Source: Marinomonas communis
Lineage (GTDB): Bacteria; Pseudomonadota; Gammaproteobacteria; Pseudomonadales; Marinomonadaceae
Length of the DNA stretch: 64,000 nucleotides
Assembly (NCBI RefSeq): GCF_004363305.1
Contig: NZ_SNZA01000004.1
Location: 372,001 to 436,000 of the forward strand
Direction: 5' to 3'
Shown here: positions 1 through 7,184 of the stretch, piece by piece
Layout: the number at the start of each line of letters is the position of its first letter
Numbering within the stretch: position 1 is the first letter of the stretch
Program-made: the position numbers and the translations under genes
The notes under the pieces: model-generated
Seen by the model: only the letters and a program-made list of their open reading frames with translations
What the model was told of the DNA's origin: nothing
The model's database searches: none

Positions 1-473
1 AGCGCAGTATCATTTAGTTTAGAATAATAGGCGAACGCACCATTATCCGGCTCCAAGGCATCCACTTTCTGACGAATTGAGGCTTTATCGTTTAAAAGAT
101 TCAACGTTGGTTGCACTAAGCTCGTCAACTCAGCCTCAGTCAACTGCTGAAAGTCCGTGGGCTTAACGTCTCTTAAAGCCTGCTCCATCTGATCGGCCAC
201 AACACGCTGCTTCGCTACTGCATCACGCCCCTGTTCCCCTTTCGAGCCCAAAAAACCAGCACTTAAACCTCGCTCCACCGCGAAGTTATGCGCAATACCA
301 TCCAGCTTCTCCGTTAATCGAACAATATCATTCGCTTTTTGAGTATCTCGAATACTGTCCAATAACCCTGAGCCAAGAAAGAAAGCCAACACCAACACTA
401 ATAAAAGCGGTAATAACCCCACCACAGCAATAGCATGTGACACTTTAAGATTCTTCAACACAGGCTTCTCCAT
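1..473 (-). CDS. NIT-domain methyl-accepting chemotaxis protein (partial, N-terminal part)
   Basis: The reading frame begins at an ATG at 473 on the minus strand and runs off the left edge, so only about 157 residues are present. After a basic N-terminus (MEKPVLKNLK) there is one strong transmembrane helix at about residues 14-35. A predicted periplasmic helical region follows, with the pattern HNFAVERGLSAGFLGSKG and then KQRVVADQME. The ERG-x-SAG-x-LGSKG core and the downstream QR/D positions are those of the NIT (nitrate/nitrite-sensing) domain, a four-helix sensor usually found in chemoreceptors and histidine kinases. A chemoreceptor is the likeliest architecture, but the HAMP and signalling domains lie outside the window, so a NIT histidine kinase cannot be excluded. 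The ribosome site is weak (GGAACC). Confidence 0.72.
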   Translation of the reverse strand, partial: MEKPVLKNLKVSHAIAVVGLLPLLLVLVLAFFLGSGLLDSIRDTQKANDIVRLTEKLDGIAHNFAVERGLSAGFLGSKGEQGRDAVAKQRVVADQMEQALRDVKPTDFQQLTEAELTSLVQPTLNLLNDKASIRQKVDALEPDNGAFAYYSKLNDTA

Positions 474-605
474 AAGGTTCCAATGCAGTCAAATAAGCAT
501 GGTATATAGATGGCATGTAAGCAAATGTGAATAGAAGGGATAGGTATAAAAAAATAGAAATACGTCTAAGAAGACTGATCTAAATGCAGTATGTGTGTAG
601 CACCA

Positions 606-645
606 ACAAAAAAGCCCTAGCAAGTAATCACCTGCTAGGGCTTAT
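606..645 (-). terminator. Rho-independent terminator of the CAU tRNA
   Basis: An 11-bp perfect stem (612-622 pairing with 633-643, around AGCCCTAGC) is followed on the minus strand by a run of T. It lies 7-10 bases past the tRNA 3' end, so it ends the tRNA transcript. Confidence 0.85.
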
Positions 646-651
646 TTTGTA

Positions 652-728
652 TGGTGGCCCCACCCTGACTTGAACAGGGGACCTGCCGATTATGAGTCGG
701 ATGCTCTAACCAACTGAGCTATGGGGCC
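652..728 (-). tRNA. tRNA with CAU anticodon (elongator Met or Ile2)
   Basis: A 77-nt cloverleaf lies on the minus strand: acceptor GGCCCCA pairs with TGGGGCC, D-arm region AGCTCAGTTGGTTAGAGC, anticodon loop CTCATAA with CAT at 692-694, T-loop TTCAAGT, and an encoded CCA end. A CAU anticodon fits elongator Met or the lysidine-modified Ile2. The acceptor has C4:G69 and C5:G68, the pairs known to favour TilS recognition of Ile2 in E. coli, and GACTCATAATC plus TTCAAGTC also resemble E. coli Ile2. The GTTGGTTAGAG D-loop is more Met-like. It is not initiator Met, because position 1 pairs and the GGG/CCC anticodon stem is absent. Confidence 0.93.
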
Positions 729-742
729 TTTAAACGGCGCCC

Positions 743-771
743 ATTATAGCTAGGGCGCAGCGCTTTGCCAA
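743..771 (-). promoter_or_regulatory. Sigma-70 promoter of the CAU tRNA
   Basis: On the minus strand there is a -35 TTGGCA (771-766), a 17-bp spacer and a perfect -10 TATAAT (748-743). The discriminator after the -10 is GC-rich (GGGCGCC), as is typical of stringently controlled stable-RNA promoters. The tRNA starts 15 bases after the -10. Confidence 0.8.
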
Positions 772-825
772 TACAGGAAGTTAAAATTCTGCCGTGAAAT
801 CAAGTAGCTAAGATTAGCCAACGGG

Positions 826-1563
826 TTACTTCATCTCGAAGCCTTGCGAAATTAAGAAGTCTCGCATGTGCGGGCGCAGTTTACCGCTAAACATCGGTGC
901 CATGCTTTCTGACCAGTTAGAGACTTTATTACTACCTGCTCGTTGCTGGTAATACTCATCCATTTCCGAGTCATATTTTGCAACCAAGGCTATATCGTGT
1001 TCACTATCGTAGTAATCCTGTTTTAAAACCGTCGCAATAGGTAAACGTGGCTTAACGTCAGGATGGTGTTCTGGGTAGCCTACACACATGCCAAATACTG
1101 GATAAACATGCTTTGGTAGTTTTAACAGATCGCTGATTTCTTGCGGATTATTACGTACACCACCTATGTACACTACGCCTAGGCCTTCTGATTCTGCTGC
1201 GATGGCAAAGTTCTGCGCCACCAATGCCGTATCGATGGTTGAAACAAGAAGTTGCTCTGTCATACCAAGCGTCGGTTCAATACCTGTACGAGCCGCTGCT
1301 TCCGTATTGCGCTTCATATCAGCGCAGAAGACTAAAAACTCTGCCGCCTGAGAGATATAAACTTGATTCCCTGCTAACTCCTGTAAGCGTGCTCTGTTGT
1401 TTTTATCACTCACACGGATGATGCTGTAGGCCTGAACATTGTTGCTTGAGGAGGCATACTGTGCAGCACTTACGAGTTGCTCAAGCAGTCCATCAGGAAG
1501 TGGTTGATCGCGGTATTTTCGAATTGAACGGTGAGATTGTAAGAGCTCAATGACATCATTCAT
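826..1563 (-). CDS. nfsA: Oxygen-insensitive NADPH nitroreductase, NfsA type
   Basis: This is a 245-residue FMN flavoprotein of the NfsA/Frp nitroreductase family, which transfers two electrons from NADPH to nitroaromatics, quinones or flavins in the cytoplasm. The N-terminal HRSIRKYRDQPLP is the family's FMN phosphate-binding start, and SSSNNVQAYSII, AAEFLVFCAD, EGLGVVYIGGVRNNP and FGMCVGYP follow the E. coli NfsA order over nearly the full length (E. coli 240). An AAGGAG lies 6 bases before the ATG at 1563. It appears monocistronic, between a tRNA gene and a divergent esterase gene. In vivo it may act in quinone or flavin reduction. The substrate cannot be read from the sequence. Confidence 0.9.
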   Translation of the reverse strand: MNDVIELLQSHRSIRKYRDQPLPDGLLEQLVSAAQYASSSNNVQAYSIIRVSDKNNRARLQELAGNQVYISQAAEFLVFCADMKRNTEAAARTGIEPTLGMTEQLLVSTIDTALVAQNFAIAAESEGLGVVYIGGVRNNPQEISDLLKLPKHVYPVFGMCVGYPEHHPDVKPRLPIATVLKQDYYDSEHDIALVAKYDSEMDEYYQQRAGSNKVSNWSESMAPMFSGKLRPHMRDFLISQGFEMK

Positions 1564-1736
1564 GATGACTCCTTAATAATTCATTAGATCCTATTGGAAT
1601 GGTCCCATTATGAAGCGCGCCCTAGCCTCACTCCAATAGGCTCTCAAAAAATCCATGGGGAAATCTTTTTTGAATAATCCTCATCCAACGGTGGTCGAAT
1701 CACGTAAAATTTATATTTACCTGCTAGGAGAGCCTT

Positions 1737-2591
1737 ATCAAAATCAGGAACTCGTTAATCGCCATTGGCGCATTACTCAGCGCGGGATGTACTCAGATAG
1801 GGTTACAAGTTGCCAATCTACCTACTCTGATTGACTCCACAAAACGTTATCAAGACATCGCTTACGGGCAGTTAGCAAATCAAACTTTGGATATTTACGT
1901 GCCTTCTACTGCGAAGGCAAATCAAGCTCCGGTCTTGGTATTCTTCTACGGTGGACGCTGGACTGATGGTTCAAAAGAGATGTACCCATTTGTAGCGAAG
2001 ACTTTCTTAGATTTAGGTTATGTTGTTGTCATTCCTGATTATCGAAAATACCCTGATGTTAAGTTTCCCGCCTTTGTAGAAGATGGTGCACAAGCGGTTG
2101 CTTGGACGTTAGACAACGTTGCTGAATACTATGGTGATTCGAGCCGTTTGTTTATTATGGGGCATTCCGCAGGTGCTCATATCGGAGCCTTGATCAGTGC
2201 CGATGAACGTTACTTGGCTCAGCTCAATCACTCTATTCAAAACATAAAAGCCTTTGCTGGCTTATCTGGACCGTATGATTTCGTGCCCGAAGAAGAGGAT
2301 TTAAAAGATATGTTTGGGCCGCCAGATCAGTACCCTCAAATGACCGTTACGAATTTTATAGAAGGTAATGAACCGCCCATGTTACTGCTATGGGGAGAGA
2401 AAGATGAGCTTGTTGGACAACGCAACATCGACCTTTTAGCAGAGAGAGTTCGTCAAAAAAACGGAGCCGTCGACACGATTATTTACCCAAACATGGGGCA
2501 CGTCGATATGGTTTCAAACTTGATTTGGTTTATTCCGAGTAAAGCCCCTATTCAAAGAGATATAGCGAATTTTTTCGAACAACAACCTTAG
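1737..2591 (+). CDS. Alpha/beta-hydrolase esterase, predicted lipoprotein; apparent ATC start
   Basis: The alpha/beta-hydrolase fold is clear: oxyanion segment FFYGGRWTDGS (an HGGG-like loop), nucleophile elbow GHSAGAH, acid region GEKDELV and histidine region NMGHVDM. It resembles the BD-FAE/kynurenine-formamidase-like carboxylesterases. The first usual start codon is TTG at 1887, but coding continues upstream in frame: residues before it (DIAYGQLANQTLDIYVP) match the family's normal N-terminal strand. Further up is a lipoprotein signal, KIRNSLIAIGALLSAGC, with lipobox LSAGC. The frame is closed by TAG at 1725, and between 1728 and 1887 there is no ATG, GTG or TTG. The only well-placed start is ATC at 1737, six bases after AGGAG. 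Either ATC initiates, or an ATG has mutated. Substrate unknown. Predicted to be membrane-anchored in the periplasm. Confidence 0.7.
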   Translation: MKIRNSLIAIGALLSAGCTQIGLQVANLPTLIDSTKRYQDIAYGQLANQTLDIYVPSTAKANQAPVLVFFYGGRWTDGSKEMYPFVAKTFLDLGYVVVIPDYRKYPDVKFPAFVEDGAQAVAWTLDNVAEYYGDSSRLFIMGHSAGAHIGALISADERYLAQLNHSIQNIKAFAGLSGPYDFVPEEEDLKDMFGPPDQYPQMTVTNFIEGNEPPMLLLWGEKDELVGQRNIDLLAERVRQKNGAVDTIIYPNMGHVDMVSNLIWFIPSKAPIQRDIANFFEQQP

Positions 2592-2780
2592 GCGAGTTGT
2601 CAACGCTACCGCTGCAGTTCACCACATGATTGCAGTTTTTTACTCCTCTAACTTTTTTTGTGGCTCATTACACGAAAGCGTCATGAATATTGCATAAGCT
2701 CCTGTTCTCTTAAATATTGACCTTTTAGTCAAAATAACGTTCTCTTGCCTGTCACAATTGGAACTTGGAGCCATAAAACC

Positions 2781-4718
2781 ATGAAACAATGGAGCAAACT
2801 TTTTTTGCCAACCAGCCTTACGTTGGCATGCTTAGCCTCCGCAACAGCCAGCGCTGCAACGGTTGATCTGCGTGTATTGGAAACCACTGACATTCATATG
2901 CATTTGGTGGACTATGATTACTACGCTGACAAACAAAGCAACAGCGTTGGCCTGTCGCGCGTTGCCACATTAATCAAACAAGCTAGGGCTGAAGTTCAAA
3001 ACTCGGTTCTGGTCGATAACGGTGATCTATTACAGGGCAACCCTTTGGGTGACTATGTGGCAAAAGGCCGCGTGTTGCGTTTCGGTGAAACACACCCAGC
3101 TTACAAGGCCATGAACCTACTGGATTACAATGTGGGCAATATTGGTAATCACGAGTTCAACTACGGCTTAGACTTTTTAATGAAGTCATTAGCTGGCGCT
3201 AACTTCCCCTATATTAATGCCAATGTCTACGTCGACGACGGAGATGCCAATCCTGATAACGATCAGCCTTACTTCCAGCCGTATTTGATCCAACCAACAG
3301 CGGTATTGGACAGCGACGGCAAAGAGCAAGTAATCAATGTTGGTTACATCGGCTTTGTACCACCGCAAATTATGACTTGGGATAAAGATAATCTTACAGG
3401 CAAAGTCATTGCCAAAGACATCATCGCCAGTGCTAAAAAGTACATCCCACAAATGAAGTCTGAGGGGGCGGACGTCATCATAGCGATCCCTCACAGTGGC
3501 ATGTATGTAGGGAACTATGAGCAAGGTGAAGAAAACGCTACTTACCACCTCGCCAAAGTTGAGGGTATCGATGCCATCTTATTTGGTCACTCCCACAAAG
3601 TGTTTCCAGGGGATAGCTCACTGGATAACATCGAAGGCGTAGACAACGCTACAGGAACCGTTTTTGGTGTGCCTGCAACCATGCCCGGTTTTTGGGGATC
3701 ACACCTTGGCTTAGTAGATCTTGTTCTGGAACAAGAAGGCCAAGGCTGGAAAGTTGTCAAAGGCTCCAGCAGTGTGAGAGCTATCGCCAAGCGCGAAGGA
3801 CGCACCACAGTGCCATTAGTAGAAGCTGATGAGCATATCAATCATGCCGTTGAGCATGAACACCAAGGTACACTGGAGTACATGCGTCGCAAAGTGGGTG
3901 AAAGCACAGCGGACATCAATAGCTTCTTCGCCCTAGTGCAAGATGACCCTTCTATCCAAATCGTGAACAATGCTCAGATTTGGTACGCACAGAATATCGT
4001 TCGTGCAACCTCTTACGAAGGCTTGCCGATTTTATCGGCCGCTGCCCCGTTTAAAGCAGGCGGTCGCGGTGGTCCAGAGTATTTCACCGACGTACCAAAA
4101 GGCGATATTGCCCTGAAAAATGTGAGCGATCTTTACATTTATCCAAATGACCTGAAAATCGTCAAACTTACTGGTGCGCAGGTGATCGAGTGGCTAGAAC
4201 GCTCCGCTGGACAGTTTAATCAAATCCAACCTAATCAAGAAGCGCCACAAGCACTGATTAATACCAGCTTCCCAACCTACAACTTTGATGTGATTGATGG
4301 CATTCAGTATCGCATCAATGTGACAAAGCCAAATCGCTATGACAGTGAAGGGAAAATCGTTAACGAAGACGCACATCGTATTGAAGCGGTAACTTACCAA
4401 GGTCAGCCTATTGATCTTAACCAAGAGTTCTTAGTCGTCACCAATAACTACCGCGCATCGGGTGGTGGTAAATTCCCTGCGCTAGATGGATCCACAACGG
4501 TCATTGATGCACCAGATAAAAACCGCGACGTCGTGGCGAATTATTTGTTGTCTCAGACCATCATCAACCCTGCCGCGGATAACAACTGGAAGTTTGCTAG
4601 CTTTGCAGGTGCCACCGTTAATTTCACCAGCTCACCTAAAGCTAAATCCTATGCGACACCGAAAATGGCGTTCACTGGATTAGACGACCAAGGCTTTGCG
4701 GTCTTTGAATTACAATAA
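2781..4718 (+). CDS. cpdB: 2',3'-cyclic-nucleotide 2'-phosphodiesterase/3'-nucleotidase, periplasmic
   Basis: The protein has 645 residues from ATG 2781, close to E. coli CpdB (647). It hydrolyses 2',3'-cyclic nucleotides to 3'-nucleotides and then to nucleosides in the periplasm, allowing use of RNA breakdown products. The signal peptide ends near SATASA-A. The N-terminal metallophosphatase domain shows ETTDIHMHL, DNGDLLQGNPLGDY, GNIGNHEFNYG and FGHSHKVFPG (metal ligands), and the C-terminal 5'-nucleotidase domain carries SAAAPFKAGGRGGP. ATG 2781 is chosen over an earlier in-frame TTG at 2745 because a TTGGAG lies upstream of it and a signal peptide follows directly. No linked partner gene is seen, and a hairpin follows the stop. 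Confidence 0.93.
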   Translation: MKQWSKLFLPTSLTLACLASATASAATVDLRVLETTDIHMHLVDYDYYADKQSNSVGLSRVATLIKQARAEVQNSVLVDNGDLLQGNPLGDYVAKGRVLRFGETHPAYKAMNLLDYNVGNIGNHEFNYGLDFLMKSLAGANFPYINANVYVDDGDANPDNDQPYFQPYLIQPTAVLDSDGKEQVINVGYIGFVPPQIMTWDKDNLTGKVIAKDIIASAKKYIPQMKSEGADVIIAIPHSGMYVGNYEQGEENATYHLAKVEGIDAILFGHSHKVFPGDSSLDNIEGVDNATGTVFGVPATMPGFWGSHLGLVDLVLEQEGQGWKVVKGSSSVRAIAKREGRTTVPLVEADEHINHAVEHEHQGTLEYMRRKVGESTADINSFFALVQDDPSIQIVNNAQIWYAQNIVRATSYEGLPILSAAAPFKAGGRGGPEYFTDVPKGDIALKNVSDLYIYPNDLKIVKLTGAQVIEWLERSAGQFNQIQPNQEAPQALINTSFPTYNFDVIDGIQYRINVTKPNRYDSEGKIVNEDAHRIEAVTYQGQPIDLNQEFLVVTNNYRASGGGKFPALDGSTTVIDAPDKNRDVVANYLLSQTIINPAADNNWKFASFAGATVNFTSSPKAKSYATPKMAFTGLDDQGFAVFELQ

Positions 4719-4725
4719 GACCTCC

Positions 4726-4760
4726 TAATGCTCGCAGTCAGCTGTTGATTGCGAGCATTA
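4726..4760 (+). terminator. Stem-loop after cpdB, possible terminator
   Basis: An 11-bp perfect stem (TAATGCTCGCA with TGCGAGCATTA) begins 8 bases after the cpdB stop. Only a weak T-rich tail (TCTAG) follows, so termination efficiency is uncertain. Confidence 0.55.
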
Positions 4761-4838
4761 TCTAGATATTGCCCTGTAAGCTCATCTTAAAAAATTTGAA
4801 AAAATAGTGATCCAATGATTAAGGTCTACCGTAAAGAT

Positions 4839-4863
4839 TCTTTGCGCCCAATATGCGCAAAGA
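4839..4863. repeat. Short perfect hairpin in the cpdB-rhodanese gap
   Basis: The inverted repeat TCTTTGCGC / GCGCAAAGA has 9-bp perfect arms and a 7-base loop, 55 bases before the rhodanese start. It has no T-run, so it may be an operator or an mRNA leader structure rather than a terminator. The rest of the gap (4761-4917) holds nothing else recognisable. Confidence 0.5.
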
Positions 4864-4917
4864 TGTGCCGTAACGATTTTTTAATGTGTTTCAACCTTTT
4901 GCATAGGATCATAAAAT

Positions 4918-5301
4918 ATGGAACGTTTAACGGTAGACACTCAAACCCCTTTCAAGCACATGCTGTTAATCCTGCTTGCAGCCATTATCGCAATCTTCAG
5001 CATTAATGCATTGGCTTCAAAACGGTCTGATATAGCTTGGCAGGCTCTGGAGCAAGGTGCAGTACTTATTGATGTTAGAACCGCTTCGGAATATAGAGCA
5101 GATCATATAGAGGGTGCAGTGAACATGCCTCTTAGCTCACTCAGCAAGCTCGCAAATGTTATTGATCGAGATAAAACGGTAGTGGTTTATTGCCGTTCTG
5201 GTAGCCGTGCATCTCATGCAAAACGTTATTTATATGATATGGGGTTCACCAACGTACTAAATGGTGGCGGCTTAGAAGAAATGCTTGCTAGCAAGCCTTA
5301 A
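4918..5301 (+). CDS. Membrane-anchored rhodanese-like sulfurtransferase
   Basis: The 127-residue protein has an N-terminal hydrophobic anchor or signal (about residues 15-33, MLLILLAAIIAIFSINALA) followed by a single rhodanese domain. The domain has the usual landmarks: LIDVRTASEYRADHIEGAVNMPL, then the active-site loop CRSGSRA with the persulfide-carrying cysteine, then GFTNVLNGGG. Single-domain rhodaneses of the GlpE/PspE type transfer sulfane sulfur. The anchor suggests the domain faces the periplasm, as in PspE, but it could instead be cleaved or face the cytoplasm. AGGAT precedes the ATG. It has its own terminator and no evident operon partner. Confidence 0.85.
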   Translation: MERLTVDTQTPFKHMLLILLAAIIAIFSINALASKRSDIAWQALEQGAVLIDVRTASEYRADHIEGAVNMPLSSLSKLANVIDRDKTVVVYCRSGSRASHAKRYLYDMGFTNVLNGGGLEEMLASKP

Positions 5302-5324
5302 TCACTATTAGTTAGGAAATTTAT

Positions 5325-5357
5325 AGCCCTCCACCTCCTTGGGTAGAGGGCTTTTTA
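5325..5357 (+). terminator. Terminator after the rhodanese gene
   Basis: AGCCCTC (5325-5331) pairs with GAGGGCT (5346-5352), followed by TTTTTATTA. It sits between two convergent genes and works best on the plus strand. On the minus strand the tail is only ATAAATTT. Confidence 0.8.
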
Positions 5358-6998
5358 TTAGATTGCAGATCGGCACTCAAACGCACTCACTGTCGCTTCA
5401 TCACCACCTTTGTATACAGCGATGTTAGGGTAAGGACACAAAGGGCGCTGAGCATTCTTCAATGACTCGCTCACTTCCGAGTTGTCAGCATGTGCACGAC
5501 TGATGATACGGTTAGGCTGTTTGCCTTGCTCTACCCAAGCTTGCAAAGGCGTCAACACATCAAAGCGATCCAGTGCAGGACCACCTTTCCCATGAGACAT
5601 ACCAGGTACTTGGTAAAAACGCACAAAAGTGTCTGCTTGTCCTTGCTGGTTTCGATTCAAGGCTTCGTACCATCTAACGGTGTCTTGCACAGAAAAGACA
5701 GGATCGCTGTTTCCGTGGAAGATGACCATCTTGCCTCCTGACGCTTTAAATTCAGCAAGTGTCGGATCTTGACCATCTGATGGCGTCATATACTGCATTG
5801 CGGACTCAGTGTATTGAGCATTTCGAGCAAAAATGCGCGGTGCATCTTTATCAAAATCAAAACCTAATAAGTACTCCACCATTGCTTGAGGTGTTCCCTC
5901 AATCTTTGTTGGCGGTGTCGTAAACAGCATCGCTAATGAAGAGGCTCCCATTGCAGCAATCACAGGGTTATAACCCCAGCCTTTGATCGGACTTTCCACT
6001 TTCCAGAAACGCCAGTTTTTTGAAGCGATACCAGCATCGTAATACCAGCTACTGTACAGCGCCTTGCCTTGGCTATCATAGGGTCCACGGTGCATAGCCG
6101 TTAGAGCATCCACCTTAGCTTGACTCAAACAATGCTCATCTTTGTCACAAACTAAAGGCTGCAAATCCACAATATTCTGACATTGGGCGCCATTGAAAAT
6201 AAGACCGTCTTTCAAACCATCGAGGTTGTCACATTGCTCTAGAATAGCATCGCCTACTAACGCCAATTCGGCTGATGTTAGCGACGCCTTGAGGTCGGAA
6301 TTTAAGCTGTGTAAATGCTGAATATCCCAAGCATGCTGTACAGCGGCTTTGGGTAAGTTATAACCAGGATATCCAACTAATAAACCATCAAAGTAATCCG
6401 GAAAACGCGAGGCAGCGACCATTGCCATACGGCCACCATTAGAAGAGCCTATTCCATAACGGTATTCTGCTGCGCGCCCATAAAACTGCTCAATCAATTG
6501 ATTGGCAACCGGATACAGCTCTGACACCGCTTGGTAGCCATAGCGTTTACGCGCCATGTCATCAAAGCCAAAGCCGCTACCGCCCGCAAGCCCCATATCT
6601 TTAAATTGGCTGGCATCATGGCCACCATCACTGGATATCACTGCCATACCACGGTTTACTGCGTACTCTTGTGGTACCAGGCTTGATAATGAACCCAATG
6701 CCGGTTTGACCTTGCCATCGTTACCACCATTGAACTGATAAGCAAATTGCCCCGTCCACTGTTTAGGTAGGCGCAGCTCAAAACCAATGGCGTACGTTCT
6801 TTCGTCCGTTCCGGTGTATGCGTTTAGCGCCCCTTTGACAACGCATGTATCAACTAATACATCGTCTTGTGGTGACTGCCATTGTGCCGTGACATCAAAC
6901 ATCCCCTCAGCATGAAAATTACTTGCCGTACATTGCATCGTGTTCGCGCTTGCCAAAGCAGGTAAAGCCAATCCTATTAGCCATGTTTTGCTTTTCAT
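5358..6998 (-). CDS. Exported tannase/feruloyl-esterase family hydrolase lacking the family cysteines
   Basis: This is a 546-residue secreted serine esterase of the tannase/feruloyl esterase family, which also holds MHETase. A signal peptide ends near ALASANT (about residue 19). Conserved blocks include FAYQFNGGNDG, GMAVISSDGGHD, nucleophile GSSNGGRM (Ser186), GNSDPVFSVQDT (acid) and VPGMSHGKGGP (His). In well-studied members the catalytic Ser and His each sit next to a cysteine (GCSxGG and GHCxGG) that form a disulfide. Here both positions are non-cysteine (Ser185 and Gly after His). The natural ester, a plant phenolic or other, cannot be told. It is convergent with the rhodanese gene and has no visible operon partner. 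Confidence 0.85.
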   Translation of the reverse strand: MKSKTWLIGLALPALASANTMQCTASNFHAEGMFDVTAQWQSPQDDVLVDTCVVKGALNAYTGTDERTYAIGFELRLPKQWTGQFAYQFNGGNDGKVKPALGSLSSLVPQEYAVNRGMAVISSDGGHDASQFKDMGLAGGSGFGFDDMARKRYGYQAVSELYPVANQLIEQFYGRAAEYRYGIGSSNGGRMAMVAASRFPDYFDGLLVGYPGYNLPKAAVQHAWDIQHLHSLNSDLKASLTSAELALVGDAILEQCDNLDGLKDGLIFNGAQCQNIVDLQPLVCDKDEHCLSQAKVDALTAMHRGPYDSQGKALYSSWYYDAGIASKNWRFWKVESPIKGWGYNPVIAAMGASSLAMLFTTPPTKIEGTPQAMVEYLLGFDFDKDAPRIFARNAQYTESAMQYMTPSDGQDPTLAEFKASGGKMVIFHGNSDPVFSVQDTVRWYEALNRNQQGQADTFVRFYQVPGMSHGKGGPALDRFDVLTPLQAWVEQGKQPNRIISRAHADNSEVSESLKNAQRPLCPYPNIAVYKGGDEATVSAFECRSAI

Positions 6999-7130
6999 CT
7001 GTTTTCCTTTTTATTGTTATTTATATAAACAGTTTTAAAGATAACAGTATTTAACCCCACTCACACGGTAAATTTGGTCAAAACATATAATTGTTGGTTA
7101 TCAGATTTGGAATGGATAAAAGCTTTAGGA

Positions 7131-7161
7131 ATAAAAAAAGCCGACACGGATGTGTCGGCTT
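7131..7161 (-). terminator. Terminator of glyS
   Basis: A 10-bp stem (AAGCCGACAC / GTGTCGGCTT) is followed on the minus strand by a T7 run. It lies 24 bases past the glyS stop. Confidence 0.9.
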
Positions 7162-7184
7162 TGATATGTAATGGCAAGTCGCGA

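Noticed and set aside
2592-2660. Terminator after the esterase gene
   Set aside because: CTGCA/TGCAG with a T6 tail has only a 5-bp stem and a 14-base loop.
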